From Deinococcus arboris (GTDB lineage: Bacteria; Deinococcota; Deinococci; Deinococcales; Deinococcaceae), in assembly GCF_009755355.1 (NCBI RefSeq), contig NZ_WQLB01000003.1, forward strand, positions 1-64,000: a DNA stretch of 64,000 nt. Reading direction: 5' to 3'. Shown here one piece after another: positions 35,316-47,605 of the stretch (position 1 is its first letter; every line of letters begins with the position of its first letter). Both the position numbers and the translations under genes were made by a program. The notes below the pieces were generated by a model. The model saw only the letters and a list, made by a program, of their open reading frames with translations, did no database searches and was not told where the DNA came from.

Positions 35316-35421
35316 AACCACGCCTCCCGGCTCGATGAATGACCAATGGCGGCTGCGCTGGCCGCAGGCTCAGGGGCGGCCCTTCGCCCGTCTTGACCAA
35401 TTGGCGGAGGAGTCCCCACTC

Positions 35422-35781
35422 TTAGGCCCATTCCAGCACCTTCTTTTTCAGGATGTACACGTAGCCCACCAGCAGCAGCAGGACAAACGTGATGGCCTCG
35501 AAAAAAGCAAACGGAATGAGCTTCTGGTAGGCGACCGCCAGCGGGTAAAAGAACGCCGTCTCAATGTCGAAGACGATGAACAGCATGGCGACCAGGTAGA
35601 AGTGCACCGGGAAGCGCTGGCCCGTGCCCACCCCCCCTTCCGGGTCGTTGCCGCTTTCGTAAGCCATGAGCTTGGTGCGGCTGCCCCGGCGTTTGGGGCC
35701 AAGAATGGCGCTGGCAATGACGGCGACAATGCCGATGCCGAGCGCAACGAGCAGCATGATGACAAAGTTGGCGTATTCGAT
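35422..35781 (-). CDS. nuoA: NADH-quinone oxidoreductase subunit A (non-canonical start)
   Basis: About 119 residues with three helices; the family block [23 protein letters not shown] and the acidic [16 protein letters not shown] loop are clear. The N-terminus is a problem: the residue expected to begin the protein ([15 protein letters not shown]) is encoded by ATC, 8 nt after an AGGGG, with no ATG, GTG or TTG in frame nearby. Alternatives are GTG at 35841 (139 residues, no ribosome binding site) and ATG at 35757 (111 residues, inside helix 1). I give the ATC start as best supported. It heads the operon. Confidence 0.85.
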   Translation of the reverse strand: MEYANFVIMLLVALGIGIVAVIASAILGPKRRGSRTKLMAYESGNDPEGGVGTGQRFPVHFYLVAMLFIVFDIETAFFYPLAVAYQKLIPFAFFEAITFVLLLLVGYVYILKKKVLEWA

Positions 35782-36248
35782 AACCGTTCCCCTTTCTGAG
35801 ACCGTGCCCGTCCCCCACGACCGACTCGTGAAAAAGGGCACGAAATACTGGAAAAAAAGAGAGTGCGTCCGAACTCCTCTTGCCTGACTTGTGGTGCACC
35901 CCTGTTCTAGCACGTTTTGTCCGGCTGGGGCGCAGATTCACACAGTGTTACGGGCAGTTTTAAAGGCAGGAAAACCAATCTGTTTACTCTGATTTCGACT
36001 GAGCTTTCCCTGATTGGTTAGCTCAGTAATGTGTCTTCATCAAAGGCAAGAGGCGACCGTCAGCGGAGCTTCTAGAGCTCTTGTGTGCGTCGTCTCTTCA
36101 TGGTGATGAGGCCCGCAGCTTCGCCAACCAGCACCGCAGAAGGAGTCGCTGCGGCTAGGCGGCGGCCTCTCTGAACTAGATAGCAAGCACCTGCCACCAG
36201 CCATGCAAAGCAAGCCAGTAGCCAGACCGCTTCTTTTTCCTTCCTGAC
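35782..36248. other. nuo operon upstream region
   Basis: About 470 bp between nuoA and the histidine kinase stop, both on the minus strand. It must contain the nuo promoter; TAGAAC preceded by TG (minus strand, near 35912-35917) is a weak extended -10 candidate. The minus-strand frame after the kinase TAG stays open to 36072 and encodes a membrane-like helix but has no start codon. No other gene is supported. Confidence 0.4.
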
Positions 36249-37397
<1,149 letters not shown>

Positions 37398-37556
37398 GAA
37401 GTGGGGTACAGCATAGCGGCCACTGGTCAAGTGGAGTGAAAGAAGATTCACGAGAGCCAAAAAGGCAGCGGGGCGCCGAGCACGCTGCCCGGAACCCCGC
37501 CACGCCAGTCAAGACGCTGGTTCTACGTCCGACAACCCACGTCCCACACCTCTCTT

Positions 37557-38423
37557 TTACCCCTTCACACTGCCCGCCAGCAGACCGCGCACAAAGTAGC
37601 GGCCCAGCAAGATGTACACCAGCAGCGTGGGCAGGGCCGCCAGAATAGCCCCCGCCATCGGGAGGTTCCAGCTGACCGCCTGGCCGCCCGCCAGTTGCGA
37701 CAGCGCGTAGGTGACGGGCTGCGAGCTAGTGTTCGTCAGCGTGGCTGCAAACAGGAACTCGTTCCAGACCTGCGTGAACTGCCAGATGATGACGACCACG
37801 AAGCCCGGAATGCTGATGGGGAAAATGACCCGGCCGTAAATCTGCCAGAAACCTGCGCCGTCAATGGTGGCGGCTTCGATCAGGGCGTCGGGCACGTCGG
37901 CGTAGAAGTTGCGGAAAATCAGGGTGGTGATGGGCAGGCCGTACACCACGTGCGCCAGGATCAGACCCCAGATCGAGCCGTACAGGCCCAGCGATTTGAT
38001 GAACTGGAACAGCGGAATCAGAACCGCCTGGTACGGAATGAACATCCCGAACAGCATCAGCGCGAACAGCGTGTTGGCCCCCCGGAACTTCCACTTGCTC
38101 AGGGCGTAGCCGTTCAGGCTGCCCAGCAGGGCGCTCAGCAGGGTCGCCACCACGGCCAGAAACACACTGTTGAGCATGTTGCCGCCGATCTTGGTCCAGG
38201 CGTCGCTGAAGCTGGCCCAGTTCAGAGCGCTTGGCCAGTGCCAGGTGGTCGCCAGTTCAATGGCTTCGGGGCTCTTCAGTGCCGTGGCAAACAGCAGGTA
38301 GACCGGCACCAGGAAAAACAGGGCGGCCAGCACCAGCAGCGCGTACATCAGCACGCGGCCGGGGCGCAGCGGTTTTCTGGGGGTCGCCGCTGGGGCCACT
38401 TTGGTGGGCAGGGTGGTGGTCAT
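37557..38423 (-). CDS. Sugar ABC transporter permease (MalG type)
   Basis: A 288-residue CUT1-family inner-membrane permease with six helices. The cytoplasmic EAA loop [22 protein letters not shown] near residue 190 contacts the ATPase. The start overlaps the MalF-type permease stop by 4 nt. With the binding protein upstream it forms an importer, probably for glucose or a related sugar. No ATPase gene is encoded here, so a shared MsiK/MalK-type ATPase elsewhere is inferred. Confidence 0.93.
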   Translation of the reverse strand: MTTTLPTKVAPAATPRKPLRPGRVLMYALLVLAALFFLVPVYLLFATALKSPEAIELATTWHWPSALNWASFSDAWTKIGGNMLNSVFLAVVATLLSALLGSLNGYALSKWKFRGANTLFALMLFGMFIPYQAVLIPLFQFIKSLGLYGSIWGLILAHVVYGLPITTLIFRNFYADVPDALIEAATIDGAGFWQIYGRVIFPISIPGFVVVIIWQFTQVWNEFLFAATLTNTSSQPVTYALSQLAGGQAVSWNLPMAGAILAALPTLLVYILLGRYFVRGLLAGSVKG

Positions 38424-39544
38424 GCGTGGCCCTCCTCGGCGCGGAACTGCGAGGTCAGGTACGGCACGATCACAAACGCCACCAGAATCAGCAGAATGGT
38501 GCCAATTGCCGCGCCCAGCGCGAACTGGTTTTGCCGGAAACTGGTGAGGTACATGTTGAGCGCCGGCACGCTGGTGTTGATGTTGTCGGGACCGGCCATC
38601 GCATACACTAGGTCAAAAATCTTGAGGCTGATGTGCCCCAGCACAATCATGGCGCTTAAGGAGATGGGCGCCAGCAGCGGAAAGATAACGTGGCGGTACA
38701 TGCCCAGGTCGCCGGCACCGTCCACCCTGGCGGCTTCTCGCAGTTCCTCGGGAATCCCGCGCAGGCCAGCCAGATACAGGGCCATCGTGTAGCCGCTCAT
38801 CTGCCACACGGCCGCAATAATGATGCCGATCAGGGCGAGGTTAAACCCGTGAGGCTCGGGGGCCGGCAGCAGTTTGAGGTTGGGGGCCACCAGCAGCGCC
38901 CAGCCCAGCAGCAGCGCGGCACAGACGGCCGCCACCAGCGTGCGGCGGCGGTCACCACTCTGCGCGGCGCGCACCGCCACCACGATCAGGACCACGGCCA
39001 CCACGCTGGCGGTAATCAGCGGCAGCTTGTTCCAGTCAAATTTCCAGATGGCGTCGGTGCTGCTCAGCCAGGGAAAGGTCGCCGGCTGACCCCCAAACAG
39101 CGTAGGCGCCTGGTTCACGCCCCCCTGCGGCTGCAGCATCCAGCGCCAGATAGTGCCGGTCACGATAAACGACAGGCTCATGGGAAACAGAAAGATGGTG
39201 CGCCACAGCCCTTCACCACGCGGGTTGCGGTCCAGAATCAGCGCCAGGCCCAGCCCCAAACCCAGGCAGCCCAGGATGAAAAACAGGGTGAAAAACACGG
39301 TGCTGACCAGTTCCTGCCGGAAACGGCCCTGCAAGAAGCCGGTAAACAGCTCCTGGTAGTTGGCCAGGCCGATAAACCGGATGACCGGGTCCAGCGCCAG
39401 CGCCTGCGCCGGGTCATTGCCCCAGTCGGTCATGCTGACGTACACACTGCGGGCGATAAACCCGTACACGAACACCGCCACCAGAATGATGCTGGGCGCC
39501 AGCACCGCCATGGACCACAGGCGGTCTTTACTCAGGCCTTTCAT
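38420..39544 (-). CDS. Sugar ABC transporter permease (MalF type)
   Basis: A 374-residue CUT1 permease. The N-terminal helix is [20 protein letters not shown]. An unusual insertion between helices (about residues 120-210) contains an extra hydrophobic pair ([21 protein letters not shown] and [17 protein letters not shown]). The EAA motif [23 protein letters not shown] is near 275. AAAGGAGG precedes the ATG. It follows the binding-protein gene by 220 bp containing a hairpin and a dispersed repeat. Confidence 0.92.
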   Translation of the reverse strand: MKGLSKDRLWSMAVLAPSIILVAVFVYGFIARSVYVSMTDWGNDPAQALALDPVIRFIGLANYQELFTGFLQGRFRQELVSTVFFTLFFILGCLGLGLGLALILDRNPRGEGLWRTIFLFPMSLSFIVTGTIWRWMLQPQGGVNQAPTLFGGQPATFPWLSSTDAIWKFDWNKLPLITASVVAVVLIVVAVRAAQSGDRRRTLVAAVCAALLLGWALLVAPNLKLLPAPEPHGFNLALIGIIIAAVWQMSGYTMALYLAGLRGIPEELREAARVDGAGDLGMYRHVIFPLLAPISLSAMIVLGHISLKIFDLVYAMAGPDNINTSVPALNMYLTSFRQNQFALGAAIGTILLILVAFVIVPYLTSQFRAEEGHA

Positions 39545-39567
39545 AGGGCCTCCTTTGGGAACATGGA

Positions 39568-39610
39568 TGTGGGCTGTGGGACGGAGGAAAAGCCGTTCCT
39601 ACAGCCCACA
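39568..39610. repeat. 10-bp inverted repeat between binding-protein and permease genes
   Basis: TGTGGGCTGT (39568-39577) and ACAGCCCACA (39601-39610) are perfect complements, with a smaller ACGG/CCGT pair inside. In the operon mRNA this hairpin would sit just after the dispersed repeat and before the permease ribosome binding site. Such hairpins often protect the binding-protein message and lower permease expression. Confidence 0.65.
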
Positions 39611-39636
39611 ACCCACACCCGACGACTTGCTGTCTT

Positions 39637-39736
39637 ATCCGGATTCCGCTGCGTGACGGCACAGCCGGGAAGGCACCGTCTGCACTTTCATCACGCCAAA
39701 TCCGTCTCTTCTCGCTCTACTCGGAGTTCAGCCAAC
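39637..39736 (-). repeat. Dispersed intergenic repeat, copy C
   Basis: Read on the minus strand it has the same order of blocks as the copies at 42517-42619 and 54818-54919: GTTGGC, an AGAG-rich segment, CGGATTT, a central CCGGCTGTG block and CGGAATCCG. The outer CGGATT/AATCCG pair makes it an imperfect palindrome. It lies inside the sugar operon, between the binding protein and the permease. Confidence 0.65.
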
Positions 39737-39764
39737 AGGACGCCGGCTGAACCCCGAGTCCGGC

Positions 39765-41000
39765 TTACTTGCCGATGCCGGCACGCACGGCCAGTTGCTG
39801 GGCGGCCGCTGCGGCGCCAGCGCTGTTGCGGCTGGCCACAAACTGGTCAATCACGGTGCCAAAGGCGCTCATGAAGCTCTCGGGGGCCACGGCGCCGTGC
39901 ACCAGTGAGCCGACAATCTTGTTGCTCTTCCAGTCGGCGGCGGCGCTCTTGGAATAGGTGTTGTACTTGCTCAGGTCGCTGTCGGTGCGGGCAGCAATCG
40001 AGCCTTTGAGGGGGTTAAAGGCGTCCTGGCCGGCCTTGCTGCCCAGCACGCGCAGCCAGTTCAGGGCCTCGGCACGGTTTTTCGTGCCCTTGGGCAGACC
40101 GAAAGAGTCGGCCAGCATCACGAAGGTCTTGGTCGTGCCGGGAGCCGCTGCCCAGCCAAAGCCCGTGTTCGGGGCCAGCTTCTTGGTGGTCGTAAAGTAC
40201 CCGGCCGCCCAGTCGCCCATGATGTTAAAGGCACTCTGGCCGCTGATGATCCGGTCACTGGCCTGCTGCCAGCTGAGGCCAGAGGCGTCCTTGTTGGCGC
40301 AGTCCATGACCTTGCCGAAGGTGGTAAAGGCCCCCACGACCTTGGGGTCCGTGAACTTGAGTTTGCCGGCCCACAGGTTTTCCCAGTTCTGGGCGCCCAG
40401 GGTGCCGATGGCAACGGACTCCCAGAGGTGCTGCTGGGTCCAGTTCTCGCCCACGACCAGCGGCGCCGCCAGGCCCTTGGCCTTGAGTTTGGTGCAGGTG
40501 GTCAGGAACTCGGGCCAGGTCTTGGGTGCGGTCACGCCCCATTCCTTCAGCTTGGCGGGGTTGTACCACATGACGTTGCTGCGGTGAACGTTGACGGGCA
40601 CGCTCCAGGCCTTGCTGCCGGTGCTGATCAGGCGCACGAGGTCCTTGGGGAACACCTTGTCCCAGCCCTCGGATTTAAAGAGGCCGCTCAGGTCTTCCAT
40701 GCGGTTGGCGACCACCCAGGTGCCGATGAGTTCCTGACCGGCGTGCGCCTGGAAGGAGTCGGGGGGCGTGCCGCCCAGCATGCGGGTCTTCAGCACGGCC
40801 TTGGCGTTGGTGCCGGCGCCGCCCGAGACCGTGGCGTTGTCCACGGCGACCGAGGGGTACTTCTGCTTGTACAGCTTGACAAGGGCTTCCAGGGCGGGGC
40901 CTTCGTCACCGGCCCACCACGAGAAGATTTCCAGTTTGCCCGCAGCGGCGGCGCTGGTGGCGGTGGCGAGGGCGGCGGCAATAAGCAGGGCTTTTTTCAT
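39765..41000 (-). CDS. Glucose-type sugar ABC transporter substrate-binding protein
   Basis: A 411-residue secreted binding protein; the signal peptide is [58 protein letters not shown] and [20 protein letters not shown], followed by [14 protein letters not shown] and [14 protein letters not shown], closely recall the Thermus thermophilus glucose/galactose-binding protein. Glucose or galactose is thus the likely ligand. GGAGGA precedes the ATG, which overlaps the ROK stop by 4 nt, so regulator and receptor are co-expressed. Confidence 0.93.
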   Translation of the reverse strand: MKKALLIAAALATATSAAAAGKLEIFSWWAGDEGPALEALVKLYKQKYPSVAVDNATVSGGAGTNAKAVLKTRMLGGTPPDSFQAHAGQELIGTWVVANRMEDLSGLFKSEGWDKVFPKDLVRLISTGSKAWSVPVNVHRSNVMWYNPAKLKEWGVTAPKTWPEFLTTCTKLKAKGLAAPLVVGENWTQQHLWESVAIGTLGAQNWENLWAGKLKFTDPKVVGAFTTFGKVMDCANKDASGLSWQQASDRIISGQSAFNIMGDWAAGYFTTTKKLAPNTGFGWAAAPGTTKTFVMLADSFGLPKGTKNRAEALNWLRVLGSKAGQDAFNPLKGSIAARTDSDLSKYNTYSKSAAADWKSNKIVGSLVHGAVAPESFMSAFGTVIDQFVASRNSAGAAAAAQQLAVRAGIGK

Positions 41001-42334
41001 GAGCTTCCTCCGAAAGGGGAAAAAAAGGCGTGGGGCTGCGGAACTTCGGGCGGTGGGCCAGGCGCAGGGGGCGCGCGGCTGGCGGCCTGCTCGTGGGCGC
41101 CCATGCGGGCGATGCCGTACAGGTGCGGCAGGCCGCGCGGGGTAAACAGTGAGTCCAGCATCATGGCCCCGGCGCCCAGCACCCCGGCGTCGCCGCCCAG
41201 GGTGCCCAGGTCTATGCGGGCGCGGTCAGCGTTAATCCGCATGGTGCGGCTCTGGGCGCTCGTCCGCACGGCGGTCAGCAGCACGTCGCCTGCCCGCGAC
41301 AGGCGCCCCCCAATCACCACGGCGGCCGGGTTAAACAGGTTCAGGGCCGTGCTGATGGCCACGCCCAGGTGGTGCCCGGCCTCTTCCCAGACGGCGCGGG
41401 CCAGTGGGTCGGTCTCGGCGTGGGTCAGCAGCGTGTCCAGGGTGATGGGGCCGTGCAAGGTGGTGGCCTGACCAGCGGCGCGGCGCGCTTCGGCCAGGGC
41501 CACCAGCACACCGGCCGCCGCGTAACTTTCCAGACTGCCGGGGTTGCCACTGCGCCCCACTGGCCCCTGCTCGTTGATGCTGATGTGCCCGATCTCACCG
41601 GCCCCGCCGCGCATCCCCCGGTGCAGGCGCCCGCCCAGCAGCACCCCGGCCCCAATGCCGGTCGCGACCTTGACATAGATCAGGTCCTGGGTGCCCCGGT
41701 GGGCGCCAAAGCGGGCCTCGGCCAGCGCGCCCAGGTTGGCGTCATTGTCCACCAGCACGTCCAGGCCGGTCAGGGCGCGCAGGGCCTCACGCACGTTCTC
41801 GCCGTCCCAGCCTGGCATGTTGGGCGGCTGCACCACCCGCCCAGTGTCGTGGTCCACCGGCCCCGGAATGCCCACGCCCACCAGCGCCACCTGGGCCGGG
41901 CGCAGCCGCGCGGCGCGCAGCACCTGGGCACTCAGGTCGCCCAGCAGGGCGTAGGTCGCCTGCGGCCCCGCCTGAATGTCATGCGGCACGCTGCGGGTGG
42001 CCAGGGTGCGGCAGTGCAGGTCCAGCGCGTCTACGCGCGCGTGGCTGGCCCCCAGGTCCACGGCCAGCAGGGCGGCGGCGCGGGTGTTGAGGTTCAGCAG
42101 GGTGGCCTTGCGCCCCACGCCACTGCTGCCGCGCGTGCCGACCTCCTGCACCAGCCCCACCCCGATCAGCTCGGTGACCATAGAACTGATGGCGCTGCGC
42201 GACAGGCCCAGTTCGCGGGCCAGGTCCACCCGCGCCAGGTCGCGGGTCCACAGCAGCCGCAGCAGCAGCAGCGTGTGGCGCGCGCGAATGGCGGCCAGGT
42301 CCAGGGTGTCAGGGGGATGGTCAGCGTGAGGCAC
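40997..42334 (-). CDS. ROK-family transcriptional regulator lacking the zinc cysteines
   Basis: A 445-residue protein. A winged helix ([27 protein letters not shown]) precedes a sugar-kinase-like ROK domain: [16 protein letters not shown] (ATP-type loop), [28 protein letters not shown] and [18 protein letters not shown]. The zinc motif normally reads GxxCxCGxxGCxE; here it is [13 protein letters not shown], with no Cys left. A 40-residue Pro/Ala-rich tail follows. GTG start. It heads the sugar transporter operon and probably represses it until sugar binds. Confidence 0.9.
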   Translation of the reverse strand: MPHADHPPDTLDLAAIRARHTLLLLRLLWTRDLARVDLARELGLSRSAISSMVTELIGVGLVQEVGTRGSSGVGRKATLLNLNTRAAALLAVDLGASHARVDALDLHCRTLATRSVPHDIQAGPQATYALLGDLSAQVLRAARLRPAQVALVGVGIPGPVDHDTGRVVQPPNMPGWDGENVREALRALTGLDVLVDNDANLGALAEARFGAHRGTQDLIYVKVATGIGAGVLLGGRLHRGMRGGAGEIGHISINEQGPVGRSGNPGSLESYAAAGVLVALAEARRAAGQATTLHGPITLDTLLTHAETDPLARAVWEEAGHHLGVAISTALNLFNPAAVVIGGRLSRAGDVLLTAVRTSAQSRTMRINADRARIDLGTLGGDAGVLGAGAMMLDSLFTPRGLPHLYGIARMGAHEQAASRAPPAPGPPPEVPQPHAFFSPFGGSS

Positions 42335-42453
42335 GGTAGTGGGGTCCTTTCTCCGGCGACGTACCGGACGGCAAACAAATGGAAAGACCGTCAGGCACGG
42401 TCAATTGCTGGGGTGGGGTCAAGCTGTGTGTCCGAATCCTGCGCCCTGGCAAT

Positions 42454-42470
42454 TTTGTTTGTCAAACGAA
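42454..42470. promoter_or_regulatory. Candidate ROK operator
   Basis: TTTGTTTGTCAAACGAA is an imperfect dyad: GTTT and AAAC flank a 3-nt centre, with outer TT/AA pairs. It lies about 120 bp before the ROK GTG in an AT-rich patch, where a self-regulating ROK repressor would bind. The half site recurs inverted as CAAACAAA at 42372-42379. Confidence 0.45.
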
Positions 42471-42516
42471 CGAATGAATGAAGCGGTTCCAGGTTTTGCC
42501 TGACTTGTAGGGGTAT

Positions 42517-42619
42517 ATGGACTCGGATTGAAGCGAGCAGGAGTAGATGCGGATTTCGCGAGATGGAAGCGCAGACTGTGCTTTTCCGGCTGTGCTGCAA
42601 TCCAGCGGCATCCGTATCA
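42517..42619 (+). repeat. Dispersed intergenic repeat, copy B
   Basis: Contains CGGATTTCGCGA, GCGCAGACTGTG, TTCCGGCTGTG and GCGGCATCCGTATCA in the order also seen in copy C (minus strand) and, more loosely, in copy A. The ends GCGGAT and ATCCGT pair, giving a long imperfect hairpin. It lies between the ROK operon and lysS. Confidence 0.65.
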
Positions 42620-42702
42620 GGTCATAGGCCAAGAGGGCCAGGAATCTCCCTGACCCTCTCCCCTTGTTGCGCTGTGCTGGCAAGCGCTCTGAAGCAGTTG
42701 GC

Positions 42703-44241
<1,539 letters not shown>

Positions 44242-44248
44242 AGGGGGA

Positions 44249-44254
44249 AGTATA
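44249..44254 (-). promoter_or_regulatory. -10 box (TATACT) of lysS
   Basis: On the minus strand TATACT ends 7 nt before the lysS ATG. There is no room for a ribosome binding site, so a leaderless lysS mRNA is inferred. Confidence 0.65.
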
Positions 44255-44287
44255 GGGGGGCGGCGGGGCAGAGAGCAGAAAGCAAAT

Positions 44288-44324
44288 GGCAGATGGTCAG
44301 GCCCTCTTGCCTTTGCCATCTGCC
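44288..44324. terminator. Hairpin between greA and lysS, possible greA terminator
   Basis: GGCAGATGG (44288-44296) and CCATCTGCC (44316-44324) are perfect complements. On the minus strand the stem is followed by ATTTGCTTT, a weak T-tract. A third CCATCTGC occurs 5 nt further on the plus strand. Confidence 0.45.
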
Positions 44325-44351
44325 ACAGACCATCTGCGCTTGGAGTTGTCT

Positions 44352-44463
44352 GGTCTTCGCTGCGGGCGCGTTGCCATTGACCTTATTGGCGCGTCTGGTC
44401 CTTGGTCTTCGCCGCGCAGGACGGCCTGCGCGTTGCCGCTAACTTGACTGACGCGTCTGGTAC

Positions 44464-44465
<2 letters not shown>
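44352..44465 (+). repeat. Imperfect tandem duplication after greA
   Basis: Two adjacent copies (44352-44403 and 44404-44465) begin GGTCTTCGC and end GCGTCTGGT-CTT, sharing GCGTTGCC in the middle; the second has about 10 extra bases. The second copy runs into the greA stop codon. Confidence 0.5.
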
Positions 44466-44952
<487 letters not shown>

Positions 44953-45185
44953 TCTTGAGCCTCCGTTGCGCCGCCGCCTTATGCCGGCAAGAACCTGTGG
45001 ATGTGGGTTGAAGAAGTCGCCGCGCATTCTGCCACACGCCCCCTGCCCTGACAATGCGCCCCGCTAACTAGGTTGCCGTTCTTCGCAAGATGATGAACGA
45101 AGAGGGCACGAAATGGGGCCGGTGCAGCAGAAATGGAGCGGTTCTGGCCCTTCTCTGGCACAGCGACCTGTGGGCGACAACAGAC

Positions 45186-46328
45186 TCAAGTGGGCAGGGT
45201 GGCTGCGGGCGTGGCCCGGCCCACCAGTACCGTGAACAGGCCCATCAAGGCGGCCAGGGTGCCCAGCCCGGCCGCCACCGCCCCTGGGCCGCCGCCCGCC
45301 AGCAGGGTCCCCAGCAGGGCCGGGGCCAGGGCGCCCCCCAGCGACCCCGCCACCAGCAGCGGAGGCACCAGCCGCGCCGACAGGGTGGCCGACACCCAGG
45401 CCAGAACCGTCCCGAACACCGGGGCCAGTGCCAGGCCCGCCAGTACAAACGCGGCTGGGGCAACGCCCGGCACGGCACTCAGGGCGGCGCAAACGGTCAG
45501 GACGGCCGCGCAGGCCAGCACGACGGCCGGGGGGGCCAGGCGCGCGCCCCACAGGCCCATCAGCACCCGCCCGGCGGTCAGGGCGCCCCAGAACAGACTG
45601 AGAACCAGGGGCGCGGCCTCCACGCTCTGCAGCCGGAGCAGCCGCACCATCCAGGCGCCGTAGCCGGCCTCCATGCCCACGTAGCACACGAGCAGCGCGG
45701 CAAAGAGGCCCACCTGTACCCCAGATCGCCCTGCTGGCCGGGTGGCGGTATGGACGGCCATCTCGGGCACGCCCCACACCCGGCCAGCCCCCAGAGCCAG
45801 GGCGCACAGCATCACCACACTCAGGAAAGGGCCGCCTGGGCCGCCGGCCCCTAGGCCCGCCACCAGCAGCGGCGAGAGCATACTGCCCACGCCAAAGACG
45901 GCATTGACCAGATTGACGGCACGCGCCCCCACACTGGCGTAGGCCGCGTTCAGGCAGGCGCTCACCCCGCCCAGCCCCAGGCCCCCCACCAGGGCCGCCG
46001 CCACCGCCAGCGGCCACGCAGGCGCCAGCACCACCCCCACCATGCCCAGCGCCAGGACCAGCAGGCTCCATGAGGTGCCGGCCCGCACGCTGACCCGGCG
46101 CAGCAGCGCGCCCATCGGCAGCGGCGCCGCCGCCGAGCCCAGAAAGTGGGCGCTGGCAATCAGACCCACGGTGGCGGTGGGCACGTCGTAGCGGGCCTGG
46201 AACAGCCCAAAGGCCGGGCCGTACATCGCCTGCACCACGCCCAAGGTGAAAAAGGCCGCTGTCCCCACGGCCAGCAGGGGCCAGGTCAGCGGCCTGAAGG
46301 AAGGGGGCGCGGGAGAAGGCAGGCTCAC
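45186..46328 (-). CDS. Major facilitator superfamily transporter
   Basis: A 380-residue membrane protein with about 12 hydrophobic segments. The MFS loop between helices 2 and 3 carries [16 protein letters not shown], and [19 protein letters not shown] marks the second half. It most resembles small sugar or drug efflux members; the substrate is not predictable. GTG start: a TAGCGT box (46335-46340, minus strand) lies 6 nt upstream, consistent with a leaderless mRNA. No operon partner. Confidence 0.85.
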   Translation of the reverse strand: MSLPSPAPPSFRPLTWPLLAVGTAAFFTLGVVQAMYGPAFGLFQARYDVPTATVGLIASAHFLGSAAAPLPMGALLRRVSVRAGTSWSLLVLALGMVGVVLAPAWPLAVAAALVGGLGLGGVSACLNAAYASVGARAVNLVNAVFGVGSMLSPLLVAGLGAGGPGGPFLSVVMLCALALGAGRVWGVPEMAVHTATRPAGRSGVQVGLFAALLVCYVGMEAGYGAWMVRLLRLQSVEAAPLVLSLFWGALTAGRVLMGLWGARLAPPAVVLACAAVLTVCAALSAVPGVAPAAFVLAGLALAPVFGTVLAWVSATLSARLVPPLLVAGSLGGALAPALLGTLLAGGGPGAVAAGLGTLAALMGLFTVLVGRATPAATLPT

Positions 46329-46542
46329 GCCGGGACGCTAGCACCAAAGGCGCCCCTGGCGAAACCGCCCCGCTTTAGAGGGCCGACCGTCCATGTCCAG
46401 ACCCACCAGGAAGGAACCAGGGCGGTGCCTAGTCGCAGCGTTAGGCCAAGTCCCGGCCAACAGCCTCTTGTCTTTTCGCGGCCTCAAAGGGCTGTGCTGC
46501 CGCTCTGCGCCTCCTTCCAGTCGGGTTCAAGCAACCTTCGTC

Positions 46543-47469
46543 TTACCGGGGCTGCACCGCCAGGCCAAAGCGCCAGCGGTTGGCCCCCGGGGCGGCCTCG
46601 TGCCACTCGTAGCCCACGCTGCCGCCCACCATGACGGGCACGCCGTCGGCCCGCAGCAGAAGGTCACCGTCCAGCGTGCTGATCTTGCTGGTCCAGTCGC
46701 GCCCAGCACGGGCACGTACCAGGCCCACCCCGAAGCCAGCGCCGCCGGGGCGGTAGGCCAGACTGGCCGCGCTGGCGTGGTAACGGCTCAGGCCGAAATC
46801 AGGAATGGCCACTTCCCCTACCGCGAAGCGCTCGAAGTGAGAGGCGTCCAGCGAGAGCCCAGGTGCCAGTCGGGCGTTCAACGCCAGCGTGGTATCCAGG
46901 CTGCCCTGCGCCTTGCCCTGCACCGGGAAGGCGTACATGCGCGCCGTGGCGTACACCGCCGTGTTCACTGAGCCCAGGACCTTGCCGTAGGCCCCGCTGA
47001 CCTCGGTCTGGGTATACGGCGCCGTCACCGCACCCTGCTGCGCTGCGCCCACATTGTTCAGCACGCGCACGCGGCCCTCAGCGAGTTGCGAGGCGTAGCC
47101 CAGGGTGAAGCGCGAGTGGGCCCCCTTGCCCTGCACCACACCGCTCCACTGCAGGCCAGCGGCAGGCGCCGAGGTCAGTTCGGCCCTGGGCACGTTGTAA
47201 AAGACCCCCACAGCGGCCGACAGGCTGCCCATCTGGGCACTGACGCCGTAATCTACGTACGTGGGGGCTTTCACGAAGGTCAGGCGCACATTGGTTTTGA
47301 GGGGCAGCGGCAGGGCGCGCACCCCAAAGCCCTCGGTGGAGGACGCCACCGCCTGCGTGCTGCCAAAGCGGCTCAGGTAGTCGGGGGGCAGCTGAAAGCC
47401 GCCAATAGAGGTCTGGGCGGCAGCTGAGGACGCAAGGGCCAGAGCAGCAAGGAAAGCAGAAACGCGCAC
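46543..47469 (-). CDS. Secreted beta-rich protein, probable outer-membrane beta-barrel
   Basis: About 308 residues with a signal peptide (RVSAFLAALALASSAAAQ). The rest alternates polar and nonpolar residues with Gly and aromatic girdles (GVSAQMGSLSAAVGVFYNVP, FTLGYASQLAEGRVRVLNNVG, GGSVGYEWHEA) and ends in RFGLAVQPR, as in outer-membrane barrels, though without a terminal Phe. No named family recognised. A GTG start is taken because it gives a proper signal peptide. Confidence 0.68.
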   Translation of the reverse strand: MRVSAFLAALALASSAAAQTSIGGFQLPPDYLSRFGSTQAVASSTEGFGVRALPLPLKTNVRLTFVKAPTYVDYGVSAQMGSLSAAVGVFYNVPRAELTSAPAAGLQWSGVVQGKGAHSRFTLGYASQLAEGRVRVLNNVGAAQQGAVTAPYTQTEVSGAYGKVLGSVNTAVYATARMYAFPVQGKAQGSLDTTLALNARLAPGLSLDASHFERFAVGEVAIPDFGLSRYHASAASLAYRPGGAGFGVGLVRARAGRDWTSKISTLDGDLLLRADGVPVMVGGSVGYEWHEAAPGANRWRFGLAVQPR

Positions 47470-47605
47470 CCGCCTATGCTGCCTGCCCAACCTGAGGATT
47501 GCTAGCCGGATTCCTGGGGCCGTCTCACCGGGGCGCTGGCCGCAGCGGTGGTCGCTGGTTGGCACAGGACTACTGCACACCCACCAGGCCCACGCAAAAT
47601 CTCTC

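Larger units (their letters stand above)
42335..42702. other. Intergenic region upstream of the ROK operon
   Basis: About 370 bp between the ROK gene start and the end of lysS. It holds a candidate ROK operator (42454-42470), a related half site CAAACAAA at 42372-42379 and one copy of the dispersed repeat (42517-42619). No gene supported. Confidence 0.55.
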
